Assembly (NCBI RefSeq): GCF_004138335.1 | Contig: NZ_RYFW01000001.1 | Location: 620,001 to 684,000 of the forward strand | Source: Peristeroidobacter agariperforans | GTDB taxonomy: Bacteria > Pseudomonadota > Gammaproteobacteria > Steroidobacterales > Steroidobacteraceae | Direction: 5' to 3' | DNA length: 64,000 bases | Part shown: one piece after another, positions 26,776-34,879 of the stretch | Layout of the letters: each line of letters begins with the position of its first letter | How positions within the stretch are numbered: the first letter of the stretch is position 1 | The notes under the pieces: model-generated | The model's database searches: none | What the model was told of the DNA's origin: nothing | The model's input: the letters and a program-made list of their open reading frames with translations, nothing else | Program-made: the position numbers and the translations under genes

Positions 26776-27789
26776 ATGCGCAGCAGTTCCGGCGAGCAGC
26801 CAGCCCAGTCCCTTCCGGCCGCCCTCCGCGTTGCCTATCACCCGTTCGATCGCGCCGGCGAGCCGGCCGCCAGGGTGCTGGCAGCCATCCGTTTCGGCGC
26901 GGCGAAGAGCCCGCCCGCGGGATTGACCATCGATGTGGGATTGGAGCCGCTGCAGGCGTCTGCTGCGACACCTGGCGCGGAATTATGGTTTGCGACCGGG
27001 CCGGTCCACACTGGTCAATGGTCCGATGGCGCCGTCGCCGGGCCGGGCCGGGTGCGTTATGCGCACGACGATCATTATCTGTTCGCGGTCGTCGAGCTGG
27101 ACGAGCGGGAGCATGGCGGCATTCTGCTGACAGCCGAGCACGCTTACGCCGCCGTCCGGCATTTCCAGCAGCAGTCAGGTTTTCCCCACCTGTTGCGCAT
27201 GTGGAATTACATGGACGCGATCAACGAGGGCTCGGGCGACCTCGAACGCTATAGACTATTCAACGTCGGCCGTGGCCGCGGCCTGGGCGAAGTGAGCCAG
27301 AGCTACCCGTCGGCGACGGCCATTGGCCGGCAGCGGTCCAATCACATCCTGCAGGTGTTCTGGCTGGCGGGTAAGGTGGCCGGACAGTCGCTGGAAAATC
27401 CACGACAGGTCAGCGCCTTTCACTACCCGCGCGTACACGGGCCGGTCAGCCCGGTCTTCGCGCGCGCCTTGATCGCGCCGGACCAGACTCTGCTGATTTC
27501 AGGCACGGCGAGCATCGTCGGCCATCATTCCCAGCATCATGACGATGCGATGGAACAGCTGGAAGAAACGGTGCGCAACCTCAGCTCGTTCGCCCCGCAC
27601 GTGCGGCGTCCCCGGACGGCTGCACAGGGGAATTTGCTCAAGGTCTACGTAAGGGAGCCGGAACTCACGGCGCGGATCGCCGAGCGCCTGCGCCAGCTCT
27701 ATCCAACCAGCGACATCCTGTTCGTAGCGGCGGACATTTGTCGTCGCGAGCTGCTGCTCGAGATCGAAGCAATCTCACTCGCGTCGTAA
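26776..27789 (+). CDS. Chorismatase (XanB2/Hyg5/FkbO family)
   Basis: 337 residues from ATG 26776; GTG 26773 is also possible. The fold is a tandem Rid-like trimer: the N-terminal half contains ELWFATGPVHTGQWSDG, and the C-terminal half SPVFARALIAPDQTLLISGTASIVGHHSQH, then LLKVYVREPE and DICRRELLLEIEAI. These are characteristic of chorismate hydrolases/lyases, with the catalytic Glu in the last motif (E329 or E331). XanB2 of Xanthomonas makes 3- and 4-hydroxybenzoate from chorismate for xanthomonadin and ubiquinone. Its place inside this cluster, and the lack of a tyrosine ammonia lyase, make it the likely source of the aryl starter. Stands alone on the plus strand; 3' end overlaps the AMP ligase gene by 15 bases. 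Confidence 0.88.
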   Translation: MRSSSGEQPAQSLPAALRVAYHPFDRAGEPAARVLAAIRFGAAKSPPAGLTIDVGLEPLQASAATPGAELWFATGPVHTGQWSDGAVAGPGRVRYAHDDHYLFAVVELDEREHGGILLTAEHAYAAVRHFQQQSGFPHLLRMWNYMDAINEGSGDLERYRLFNVGRGRGLGEVSQSYPSATAIGRQRSNHILQVFWLAGKVAGQSLENPRQVSAFHYPRVHGPVSPVFARALIAPDQTLLISGTASIVGHHSQHHDDAMEQLEETVRNLSSFAPHVRRPRTAAQGNLLKVYVREPELTARIAERLRQLYPTSDILFVAADICRRELLLEIEAISLAS

Positions 27790-29103
27790 CGCTTTCAGTA
27801 AATTCTCGCGCGGCAGCTTGCCCAGCTCATTGCGAGGCAGCTGGTCGACGATCAGCAGCGGCCGGGGCAAGAACGCGCTGTCGACGCCACTGGCGAGCTG
27901 ATCCAACACCTCCCGCGCCGTGAGCTTCGGAGCCACGACCAGTGCGGCGACCCGTCGGATCGTGCCTACCGCATCGGGGTCGGGCTGAAACACTGCCGCC
28001 TCCTGCACGCCCGGAATGGCCAGCAACCGTTTGGTGAGATCGGTCAGCGAGGCGCGCTTGCCAGCGACTTCGATCATGTCGGAGCTGCGGCCACGCACGA
28101 CAAAGCGATTACCTGGCTGCAGCTCGACCATATCCTGTAACAACACCGGCTCGACGAACCAAGGCGCGTGCACGAGAGTACCGTCATCGCGCGGCTCCAA
28201 GCGCACGCCATCGTACAGCCGCCACTGCTCTTCCCTGGCCGTGAGCCGGCTGGCGAATACACAAGTTTCAGTCGATCCAAACATTTCAACCATTTCACCG
28301 CCGAGCTTGGCGGTGACCGCCGCGGCCAGCGGTTGATCCAACGGCGCCGTGGCGCTGACGATCACATCGACTGCAGGAAACTGTTGATCGGAACCGAGGA
28401 TGGCGCGCATGTGCACCGGCGTAGTGACGAGCACGCGCGGTCGCGGCAGCTCCGCCAAAGCGGCGGCGATATCGGCTGGAAACAAAGGCCGCCCGGCGTG
28501 CACGGCCATGTCGCCTGCCAACGGCAGCAACACGCTCATCTCCATGCCGTACATGTGCTGCGGCGGGACGGTCGCAAGTACCCAGACAGTTGCGGTCTTG
28601 TCCGGCAGCGCTGCGCGAATGGCCTGAGCGTTGCGAGCATTACTGCCGCTCACGGTGCGCCAGAGCTTGGGAAATGTTTTCGGTTGACCGGTGCTGCCCG
28701 AGGTGTACCCGACCATCGCGGTCAGGTCGGCGGGAATGCGATCGTTGACGGCGTCACTCGAACCCTGCGCGAAGGCGGCATCTACAGCCTCGTCGTCGAT
28801 GCGATAGCTGCCGACGTTGGCGTTCGCTACGTCGGCAACGACTTGCTCGGCTCGCGAAGAGGGCAACAGCACGGTGTGCCCGACACTCAGTGCCGCCGCA
28901 TAAGCAACGAGGAATTTGTACCGGTCTTCGCACAGATCGATCATCGCAGCCGGCGCGGTCTGCTTCGGCAATCGCGCGACGACCGCAGCGACGTGCGCCC
29001 GAAACTCGGCGAGCGGCACAGGCGCGCCACGACGCCAGGCAATCGGCCGCTGCGCATCAGCCGAAACGAACAACGGCAGTGTCGCTGCCTCGGGAGCACT
29101 CAC
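27775..29103 (-). CDS. AMP-dependent acyl/aryl-ACP ligase
   Basis: 442 residues. The P-loop of the adenylate-forming family is VGYTSGSTGQPK (132-142); VEMFGSTETCVFASR is the A5 motif; RGRSSDMIEVAGKR is A8, and ELGKLPRENL holds the catalytic Lys of A10. The enzyme is shorter than CoA ligases at the N-terminus, like the XanA2-type ligases of aryl-polyene clusters. It should activate hydroxybenzoate as adenylate and load it onto one of the ACPs. Last gene of the eight-gene minus-strand unit starting at the plsC-like gene; convergent and slightly overlapping with the chorismatase, its likely upstream enzyme. Confidence 0.9.
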   Translation of the reverse strand: MSAPEAATLPLFVSADAQRPIAWRRGAPVPLAEFRAHVAAVVARLPKQTAPAAMIDLCEDRYKFLVAYAAALSVGHTVLLPSSRAEQVVADVANANVGSYRIDDEAVDAAFAQGSSDAVNDRIPADLTAMVGYTSGSTGQPKTFPKLWRTVSGSNARNAQAIRAALPDKTATVWVLATVPPQHMYGMEMSVLLPLAGDMAVHAGRPLFPADIAAALAELPRPRVLVTTPVHMRAILGSDQQFPAVDVIVSATAPLDQPLAAAVTAKLGGEMVEMFGSTETCVFASRLTAREEQWRLYDGVRLEPRDDGTLVHAPWFVEPVLLQDMVELQPGNRFVVRGRSSDMIEVAGKRASLTDLTKRLLAIPGVQEAAVFQPDPDAVGTIRRVAALVVAPKLTAREVLDQLASGVDSAFLPRPLLIVDQLPRNELGKLPRENLLKALRRE

Positions 29104-29113
29104 GATCGGCGAC

Positions 29114-30337
29114 TCACTTCCAGCGCTTGAACACCATCGATGTGTTCACGCCACCGAACGCGAAGTTGTTGTTCATCACATACTCGGTGCTGATCGCGCG
29201 GCCTTCGCCGGTGATGTATTCGAGGTCGCCGCAACGAGGATCGATGTTGTCCAGGTTCAACGTCGGCGCGAACCAGCCAGCATTCATCATTTCGATGCTG
29301 AACCAAGCCTCCAGCGCGCCGCATGCACCGAGCGTGTGGCCGAGGTAACTCTTCTGTGAGCTGAGTGGCATGCGCTTGCCGAACAACGCCGACGTGGCTC
29401 GCGTCTCCGCGATATCGCCGTGCTCGGTCGCGGTGCCGTGACCGTTCACGTAGCCGATGACATCTGGAGAAATTCCCGCATCCTGCAGCGCCAGCTCCAT
29501 CACCACGCGCATCGTCGACTCTTCCGGCTTCGTGACGTGCACGCCGTCCGAATTGCTGCCAAAGCCAACCAACTCCGCGTGAATGCGAGCACCGCGCCGC
29601 TGCGCATGCTCGAGCTCTTCGAGAATCAGCATCGCGCCGCCTTCGCCGACCACCAAACCATCTCGATCGCGGTCGTAAGGACGCGGCGTGGTGTGCGGCT
29701 GATCGTTGCGACGGCTCGTGGCGTACAACGTATCGAACGCCATGGCCTCGGTCGGACACAGCTCTTCGGCGCCGCCGGCGATCATCACATCCTGTCGGCC
29801 GAACTTGATGGCTTCGTACGCGTAACCGATGCCCTGGCTACCCGACGTGCACGCGCTCGAGGTCGGGATGATCCGGCCCTTCGCACCGAAGAAGATGCCG
29901 ACGTTGGCCGCGGTGGTGTGCGGCATCATGCGCACGTACGAGTTTGCATTCAGCCGGCTGCCATCGCCGCGCAGAATCATTTCCGCGAAATCGGAGATAT
30001 CGGCGGTGCTGCCTGTAGACGATCCCGACGACACGCCCGTTGCGCCGCTGGCGACGACGGGCGAGCCGGTCAATCCCGCATCGGCGACGGCCAGCTCGGC
30101 GGCACGCACCGCCAACTGCGAGACCCGGCCCATGCTACGCAGTTGTTTGCGGGTCCAATGCGGTGGTGGCTTGAACTCGATCGGACCGCCCAATCGAGTA
30201 TTCATGTCCTTGAGATGATCCCACTCATGCATGGTGCGGATCGCGTTTCGACGCGCGCGCAAGCCGGCGAAGATCTCGGGCCAGCTGGAGCCGAGGCCGC
30301 ACAACCCACCCACGCCTGTGACCACCACGCGACGCAT
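29114..30337 (-). CDS. Beta-ketoacyl-ACP synthase 2 (FabF-like) of pigment cluster
   Basis: 407 residues from ATG 30337, one base of which is shared with the FabG stop (TGATG). GGAGG eight bases upstream supports this start over GTG 30343. The catalytic Cys163 lies in TSSACTSGSQ; the His residues in NGHGTATEHGD and KSYLGHTLGACG; FAFGGVNTSMVF is the C-terminal motif. As in E. coli and Xanthomonas aryl-polyene clusters, a second independent ketosynthase is usual and may carry out the first or a subset of the condensations. Eleven bases before the ligase start. Confidence 0.93.
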   Translation of the reverse strand: MRRVVVTGVGGLCGLGSSWPEIFAGLRARRNAIRTMHEWDHLKDMNTRLGGPIEFKPPPHWTRKQLRSMGRVSQLAVRAAELAVADAGLTGSPVVASGATGVSSGSSTGSTADISDFAEMILRGDGSRLNANSYVRMMPHTTAANVGIFFGAKGRIIPTSSACTSGSQGIGYAYEAIKFGRQDVMIAGGAEELCPTEAMAFDTLYATSRRNDQPHTTPRPYDRDRDGLVVGEGGAMLILEELEHAQRRGARIHAELVGFGSNSDGVHVTKPEESTMRVVMELALQDAGISPDVIGYVNGHGTATEHGDIAETRATSALFGKRMPLSSQKSYLGHTLGACGALEAWFSIEMMNAGWFAPTLNLDNIDPRCGDLEYITGEGRAISTEYVMNNNFAFGGVNTSMVFKRWK

Positions 30338-31065
30338 CAGCACAGTCCTCCGTTCACCGAGAGCACCTGACGAGTGATGTACGAAGCGTCGCGCGACAGA
30401 AGAAACGTCACCGCGGCAGCAACTTCCTCGGCGGTGCCGGCGCGCTGCGCGGGAATCGCCTTGAGGATTTCCTCCATGGGCACGTTCTCATCGACCATAT
30501 CGGTGCCGATCAGTCCCGGCGCGACGCAATTGACCGTGATGTTCCGTTTGGCCAGCTCGACCGCCAGCGCTTTGGTCGCGCCGATCACGCCAGCCTTCGC
30601 GGCGCTGTAGTTCACCTGGCCGCGATTGCCGACCACGCCGGACACCGATGCAAGCGTGACGATGCGGCCCGGAGCGCGCCGGCGCACCATCGGCATGATC
30701 AGAGGTTGCAGCACGTTGTAGAAGGCGTCGAGATTGGTCCGAATCACACCATCCCACTGCTCTTCGGTCATCGCCGGAAACGCAGCGTCGGAATGAATGC
30801 CGGCGTTACACACGACGCCGTAGTAAGCGCCGTGCGCGCCGATGTCAGCGGCCAAAGCGGCGGCACAAGCAGCGCGATCCGAAACGTCGAACTGCAACAC
30901 GCGTGACTGGCGGCCGAGCGTTTGGATTTCGCCCGCTACTGTTTCGGCTTCATCACGTCGTGAGCGGCAATGCACGACAACGTCGAAGCCATCCGCCGCT
31001 GCGCGAAGCGCAATCGCGCGGCCGATGCCGCGGCTGGAACCGGTGACGAGAATCGTGTCGCTCAT
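30337..31065 (-). CDS. 3-oxoacyl-ACP reductase (FabG-like)
   Basis: 242 residues, classic short-chain dehydrogenase. TGSSRGIG (8-15) binds NADPH, VVCNAGIHSD is the NAG motif, and the catalytic Ser/Tyr/Lys are in TLASVSGVVG and VNYSAAKAG. The C-terminal ITRQVLSVNGGLC is FabG-like. It reduces the 3-oxo group in each polyene elongation cycle. ATGA overlap with the preceding flavoenzyme gene and TGATG overlap with the next ketosynthase gene show a translationally coupled operon. Confidence 0.94.
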   Translation of the reverse strand: MSDTILVTGSSRGIGRAIALRAAADGFDVVVHCRSRRDEAETVAGEIQTLGRQSRVLQFDVSDRAACAAALAADIGAHGAYYGVVCNAGIHSDAAFPAMTEEQWDGVIRTNLDAFYNVLQPLIMPMVRRRAPGRIVTLASVSGVVGNRGQVNYSAAKAGVIGATKALAVELAKRNITVNCVAPGLIGTDMVDENVPMEEILKAIPAQRAGTAEEVAAAVTFLLSRDASYITRQVLSVNGGLC

Positions 31066-32285
31066 GCGGCGCAGAGCTTAGCAACCATGTCGAGACGGCG
31101 CTCGGGTTCGGCCACGAACGGATTGGATTCATCCCACGCATAACCGGCGAGGATGGCGCAGATCATGCCGCGGATGCCGGCCGGCTGGTTCTTCGAGAAC
31201 ATGATGTCCTGGAAGCGGCCGTCGTACCACGCCTTCACGTAGGTGCGGAACGTGTCCACACCTTTGCGCAGCGGGGCTTCGAACTCATTGGTCCAGTCGA
31301 CCGTCTCGCCGCGCAGCTGACGATCCAACACACGCGCCGCCATGCTGGACGAGCGCATCGCGATGGTGATGCCGGAGGAAAAAATCGGATCCAGAAATTC
31401 CGCCGCGTTACCCAGCAGCGCGAAGCCTTTGCCGTGCATGGACTTCACGTTCGCCGAATAGCCCGACATGCCGCGCACCGGCGTATCCCAAACCGCCTTC
31501 TCCAGCACTCGTTTGAGGAACGGCTCCTCTTGAGTCAGCTGCTTGAGGCGATCATCGAGCTGCTCCGGATATTTGGACAGGAATTCCGGGGTCGCCGCGC
31601 AGCCGATCGAGCAACGGCCGTCGTTGAATGGAATCAACCAGTACCAGACATCGCGATGCTCGGGGTGCACGATGATTTGAACCTTGTTGCGATCGAACGC
31701 ATCGGGCTCGGAACCGTCGGCGACCTGCGTGAACACCGCATTGCGCGGAGCGAACGGCGAGGGAGTTTCGAGATCGAGCAGCTTGGGCAGCACGCGCGCG
31801 AAGCCGCTCGCGTCGAGCAGGAACTTACCTTCCACTTCGTATTGCTCGCCCTGGACATCGACAGCACGCACGCGCGGCTTGTCGCCGCTGACATCGACGG
31901 CGGTGACGCGAGTCTCGTAACGAATCTCGGCGCCCTGCTTCTCCGCTTCATCGGCCAGTACTTTGTCGAACGTGGCGCGCGCGACTTGAAACGTCGAGTC
32001 TCGGCCGTCGCCGAACTTCTGGCTGAAATCGAAATCGCCGTAGGCCTCGCCCCGTACGAATGCCGCGCCGTTCTTGAACTGAAAGCCGACACTTTCCACG
32101 GCCTCGAGCATGCCGGCCTCCGCCACGAAATCCATGCAATGCGGCAGCAGGCTCTCGCCAATCGAGAAGCGCGGAAAGCGGGCGCCTTCGAGCACGAGTA
32201 CATCCCAGCCGCGCTTTCTCAGCAGAGCCGCAGCGATCGAACCCGACGGGCCGGCGCCAATGACGATGACATCACGCTGTTCCAA
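31062..32285 (-). CDS. Flavin-dependent halogenase-like oxidoreductase 2
   Basis: 407 residues. The FAD Rossmann fold VIGAGPSGSIAAALL opens the protein. GESLLPHCMDF and GFQFKNGAAFVRG (K71) match the segment carrying the conserved lysine in phenolic and pyrrolic halogenases of the PltA/CndH type. VWYWLIP (W214, W216, P219) is the WxWxIP halogenase fingerprint, and GNAAEFLDPIFSSGI the second FAD site. It could halogenate the aryl ring while the substrate is on ACP. Annotation pipelines may instead call it a geranylgeranyl-reductase-like oxidoreductase. It overlaps the thioesterase gene by 14 bases and FabG by four. Confidence 0.85.
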   Translation of the reverse strand: MEQRDVIVIGAGPSGSIAAALLRKRGWDVLVLEGARFPRFSIGESLLPHCMDFVAEAGMLEAVESVGFQFKNGAAFVRGEAYGDFDFSQKFGDGRDSTFQVARATFDKVLADEAEKQGAEIRYETRVTAVDVSGDKPRVRAVDVQGEQYEVEGKFLLDASGFARVLPKLLDLETPSPFAPRNAVFTQVADGSEPDAFDRNKVQIIVHPEHRDVWYWLIPFNDGRCSIGCAATPEFLSKYPEQLDDRLKQLTQEEPFLKRVLEKAVWDTPVRGMSGYSANVKSMHGKGFALLGNAAEFLDPIFSSGITIAMRSSSMAARVLDRQLRGETVDWTNEFEAPLRKGVDTFRTYVKAWYDGRFQDIMFSKNQPAGIRGMICAILAGYAWDESNPFVAEPERRLDMVAKLCAA

Positions 32286-32730
32286 GATCGTTCCTCATCA
32301 ATGCCTGCTTCACACGCGCGAGCAACGGCTCCGGCGTCACGAACTGCAAAGCATGGGTTTTGGCATCCACGGCGACCTGCACGCTCTTGCCTCGCGCCAG
32401 GCGCTCCCGATCGGCAGGACGCGTCACCAGGTAATTCACGGTGATGCGATTTTCCCACTCGATCAGCGAAGCGCGCACGTTCAGGCGCTCACCCATGCGC
32501 GCGGCGTGCAGATACTTCACGTGCATTTCCACGATGGGCCACGCATAGCCGGACGCGGCCATGGTGTCGTAGCCGAAGTCGAGTCGATCCATCAGCGCCC
32601 AGCGCGCGGTTTCCAGATACTTCAGGTAATGGCCGTGCCACATGACACCGATGATGTCGATGTCGTGGAATGCCACGGTCACGTCGATGCTCGCGCTGAT
32701 CGCGCCCTCTTTGCGCATTTCAGGGCGCAT
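32272..32730 (-). CDS. 4HBT-family acyl thioesterase
   Basis: 152 residues from ATG 32730; ATG 32718 would give 148. The hot-dog fold has the 4-hydroxybenzoyl-CoA thioesterase/YbgC signature VAFHDIDIIGVMWHGHYLKYLE, with catalytic Asp in the HDIDIIGV segment. A longer open frame upstream to 33057 lies inside the glycosyltransferase gene and is not similar to thioesterases. In aryl-polyene clusters this enzyme may release or proofread acyl-ACP intermediates. The start is 5 bp after the glycosyltransferase stop; its end overlaps the flavoenzyme start. Confidence 0.88.
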   Translation of the reverse strand: MRPEMRKEGAISASIDVTVAFHDIDIIGVMWHGHYLKYLETARWALMDRLDFGYDTMAASGYAWPIVEMHVKYLHAARMGERLNVRASLIEWENRITVNYLVTRPADRERLARGKSVQVAVDAKTHALQFVTPEPLLARVKQALMRNDLGTA

Positions 32731-32735
32731 GAGCG

Positions 32736-33536
32736 TCAAGCATTCGCATCGCGCTCCTGCACCTCGGCCGCGGGCTTGGTCCGCGCAATCTTTCGCCACA
32801 GCAACACGGGCAGGCGCACCAACATGCCGAGGGTGAGGCGGATGTGGAGCGTGGTCATGCGCACGTTGTCGAGGAACATGCGGAAGTGCGACACGCCGTC
32901 GAGGGGATAGGAGACGCGCGTATCCAGCCAGCGCATCGGCACCTGGCGCCAGTGCAGCCGGACGATGATTTCCGAATCGAAGTCCATGCGCGGGCCGATG
33001 TGCTGCTGATCGGCCAGCTCGAGCGTGGTCGCGAGCGGATACAGCCGGAAGCCGCACATCGAATCAATGATGTCGAACGACAGCGTCTCCAGCCAGACCA
33101 TGGCGTGCGTGAGATACCGGCCGTAGTAGCGCGCCTTGGGAATGCTGGCATCGAACACGGGACGGCCGCAGATCACCGCGTCGGGCGCTTCGCGTGCGGC
33201 TTCGACGAAGCGGCGCGCATCGCTCAACGTGTGCTGACCGTCGGCATCGACTTGGATCGCGTGGGTGAAGCCGAGCTTGGCCGCGCCTCGGAAGCCAGTT
33301 ATGACGGCCACGCCCTTGCCGCGATTGACCTCATGACGCAGCAGCGTGACTTCGGGCTGCTCACTCAACTGATCCAGCACCCGCGCGCACTCCGGGCTGC
33401 AACCATCATCGACAAGAACGACGGGCAGACCCTGCGCGCGCAGAGCACTCACAACCGTGCCGATCGCGTGCTCATGGTTGTAGACAGGCACGACCACGCA
33501 CACAGCAAACTTGGCGTTGAACTTGGCCGGAAGCAT
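32736..33536 (-). CDS. Family 2 glycosyltransferase
   Basis: 266 residues. The GT-A fold starts VCVVVPVYNHEHAIGTVV; LVDDGC and the metal-binding DxD in QVDADGQHTLSDA are conserved; a C-terminal hydrophobic stretch (LTLGMLVRLPVLLW) may be membrane-associated. This type is regularly found in aryl-polyene clusters, where it likely adds a sugar to the polyene lipid. Lies 17 bp after the ACP gene and 5 bp before the thioesterase gene. Confidence 0.92.
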   Translation of the reverse strand: MLPAKFNAKFAVCVVVPVYNHEHAIGTVVSALRAQGLPVVLVDDGCSPECARVLDQLSEQPEVTLLRHEVNRGKGVAVITGFRGAAKLGFTHAIQVDADGQHTLSDARRFVEAAREAPDAVICGRPVFDASIPKARYYGRYLTHAMVWLETLSFDIIDSMCGFRLYPLATTLELADQQHIGPRMDFDSEIIVRLHWRQVPMRWLDTRVSYPLDGVSHFRMFLDNVRMTTLHIRLTLGMLVRLPVLLWRKIARTKPAAEVQERDANA

Positions 33537-33553
33537 GGAATTGATCTCGACCG

Positions 33554-33802
33554 TCAGGCGTGCAGCAGCCGCTGCACGACCATAGCCAGGTCATTGACCG
33601 TGCGCACGGATCGGAAGTCCTCGGGCGTGACCTTGCGGCCGGTGTGCTTCTGCACTTCATCCATCAGGTCGACCACGTCGATGCTGTCGATCTCCAGATC
33701 CTCGTACAGGCGCGCTTCCGGCGTGATCCGCGCCGAATCGAGCTCGAACAGCTCGACCAGAGTCTGGCGGATGCGTTCGAGGATTTGATCTTGCGACTGC
33801 AT
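33554..33802 (-). CDS. Acyl carrier protein 2 (4'-phosphopantetheine site S40)
   Basis: 82 residues from ATG at 33802; the frame extends upstream but only from here is it ACP-like. The motif LEIDSIDVVDLMDEV carries Ser40. Helix 1 (ILERIRQTLVELFELD) and the acidic helix 2 are as in FabF/KS-interacting ACPs. It lies 166 bp downstream of the plsC-like gene, the widest gap in this minus-strand block, so an internal promoter there is possible. Second of two ACPs in the cluster. Confidence 0.93.
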   Translation of the reverse strand: MQSQDQILERIRQTLVELFELDSARITPEARLYEDLEIDSIDVVDLMDEVQKHTGRKVTPEDFRSVRTVNDLAMVVQRLLHA

Positions 33803-33968
33803 GAATTGCTCTATTGGGATCGGGGGCCCGGCGACGGCGTCTCGAGACCGCATGGCGACTACCGCCAGGAGTTAGCACGTCTGCGCGCGCTGCACCGGTC
33901 TGCGAACTAGGCGCGCAGTGTAATTGGCGGCGTCCACACCGTACAGCCGCGCCGGCCGTCTGACAGTC

Positions 33969-34808
33969 CTACGCCCGTCCAGGCCGCTGATGCGCCAGTT
34001 CCTGCTGAAAGTGCCGATGCATAGCCTCATTCAAGGCCCGTGATGCTAGCGGTAACGGCGTATTCCGGTAGGGACTTAAGTCCAAGTCCTCGCCGACGAC
34101 CAGGCTGAAATGCGGGCGCCGTGCCGGAATTCGGTACCACGGCTCGGATTTGGTCAGGGTGGTGGGCTCGCAGCGGATGTAGACGGGCGTCAGTTCAGTC
34201 GCAGCCCGTAGGGCGACATTGGCCGCTCCGCGGTGAAACACCATGGGTTGATTCGGGCGGGTGCGCGTCCCTTCAGGAAAAAAAATCAGCGCTTGCCGGT
34301 CGCGTAAAGCGCTAGCCGCGCCTTCGATCATGCCCGCGGTCTGATCGTTCGGGATGAATTCAACCAGCGTCACCGCCCAGCGCGTCAATGGGTTGCGCCA
34401 CAAGCCCTGCTTGACCACGCAACCCGCGGTCGGAATGAATGCCAGTAGAAAGACGACATCGATCAATGTCGGATGATTGGCCACGACCATCTGTCCGTAG
34501 CGACCCAGCCGTTCCCGACCGTGAAACTCGTAGGTCAGCACGCCTCCCCGGTGCATCACGCCGATGAAGAACCTCAACCCCGCGCTCATGACCGCGCGCG
34601 CCCGATTGCGCTTTACGCCGCGCGAGGCCGGCACGAGCTTCACGATGGGCAGCAGGATCGCGCCAACGATGAGCGCGCCGATGCCGAACAGGGAAAAGCT
34701 GAATCCCGTCATGAACAGGCGCCAGTACCAGAAGTCCTGACGGCAAGAGTCACGACGACCCTCGGTGCTGTCGGTGGCTTCGCTGGCGAGTTGCGGTTCG
34801 GCGCTCAT
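33969..34808 (-). CDS. PlsC-type 1-acyl-glycerol-3-phosphate acyltransferase
   Basis: 279 residues. A TM segment (FSFSLFGIGALIVGAILLPIVKLV) is followed by the NHX4D motif VANHPTLIDVVF (H112, D117), and LIFFPEGTRTRPNQPM is the second acyltransferase block. This second acyltransferase of the pigment cluster may put the polyene, or a companion fatty acid, on a glycerol lipid. Its ATG (34808-34806) sits 25 bp from the divergent phosphopantetheinyl transferase ATG. A good minus-strand promoter, TTGCCG-16 bp-CATAAT, ends only 8 bases before the ATG, so its mRNA could be leaderless. Confidence 0.9.
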   Translation of the reverse strand: MSAEPQLASEATDSTEGRRDSCRQDFWYWRLFMTGFSFSLFGIGALIVGAILLPIVKLVPASRGVKRNRARAVMSAGLRFFIGVMHRGGVLTYEFHGRERLGRYGQMVVANHPTLIDVVFLLAFIPTAGCVVKQGLWRNPLTRWAVTLVEFIPNDQTAGMIEGAASALRDRQALIFFPEGTRTRPNQPMVFHRGAANVALRAATELTPVYIRCEPTTLTKSEPWYRIPARRPHFSLVVGEDLDLSPYRNTPLPLASRALNEAMHRHFQQELAHQRPGRA

Positions 34809-34816
34809 GGGGAGGA

Positions 34817-34844
34817 ATTATGATGCCGTTGTCATGCACGGCAA
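34817..34844 (-). promoter_or_regulatory. Candidate sigma-70 promoter for plsC-like gene
   Basis: On the minus strand TTGCCG (34844-34839) and CATAAT (34822-34817) are separated by 16 bp, close to consensus. The start codon of the acyltransferase lies 8 bases downstream of the -10, so transcription would begin at or within a few bases of the ATG. The same bases read on the plus strand contain GGGGAGGAATTATG. Confidence 0.45.
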
Positions 34845-34879
34845 CCCACATGCGTTATCGACGCCACGATTCAGCCTGA
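34820..34879 (+). CDS. Possible 19-codon leader ORF before phosphopantetheinyl transferase
   Basis: ATGATG at 34820 is preceded by a near-perfect GGAGGAATT Shine-Dalgarno sequence, by far the best in this divergent gap. The frame ends at TGA 34877-34879 after 19 residues with no recognisable similarity. It overlaps the first 46 bases of the phosphopantetheinyl transferase gene in a different frame. It might couple or dampen that gene's translation, or the Shine-Dalgarno could be incidental, as it complements the minus-strand promoter bases. Confidence 0.3.
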   Translation: MMPLSCTATHMRYRRHDSA

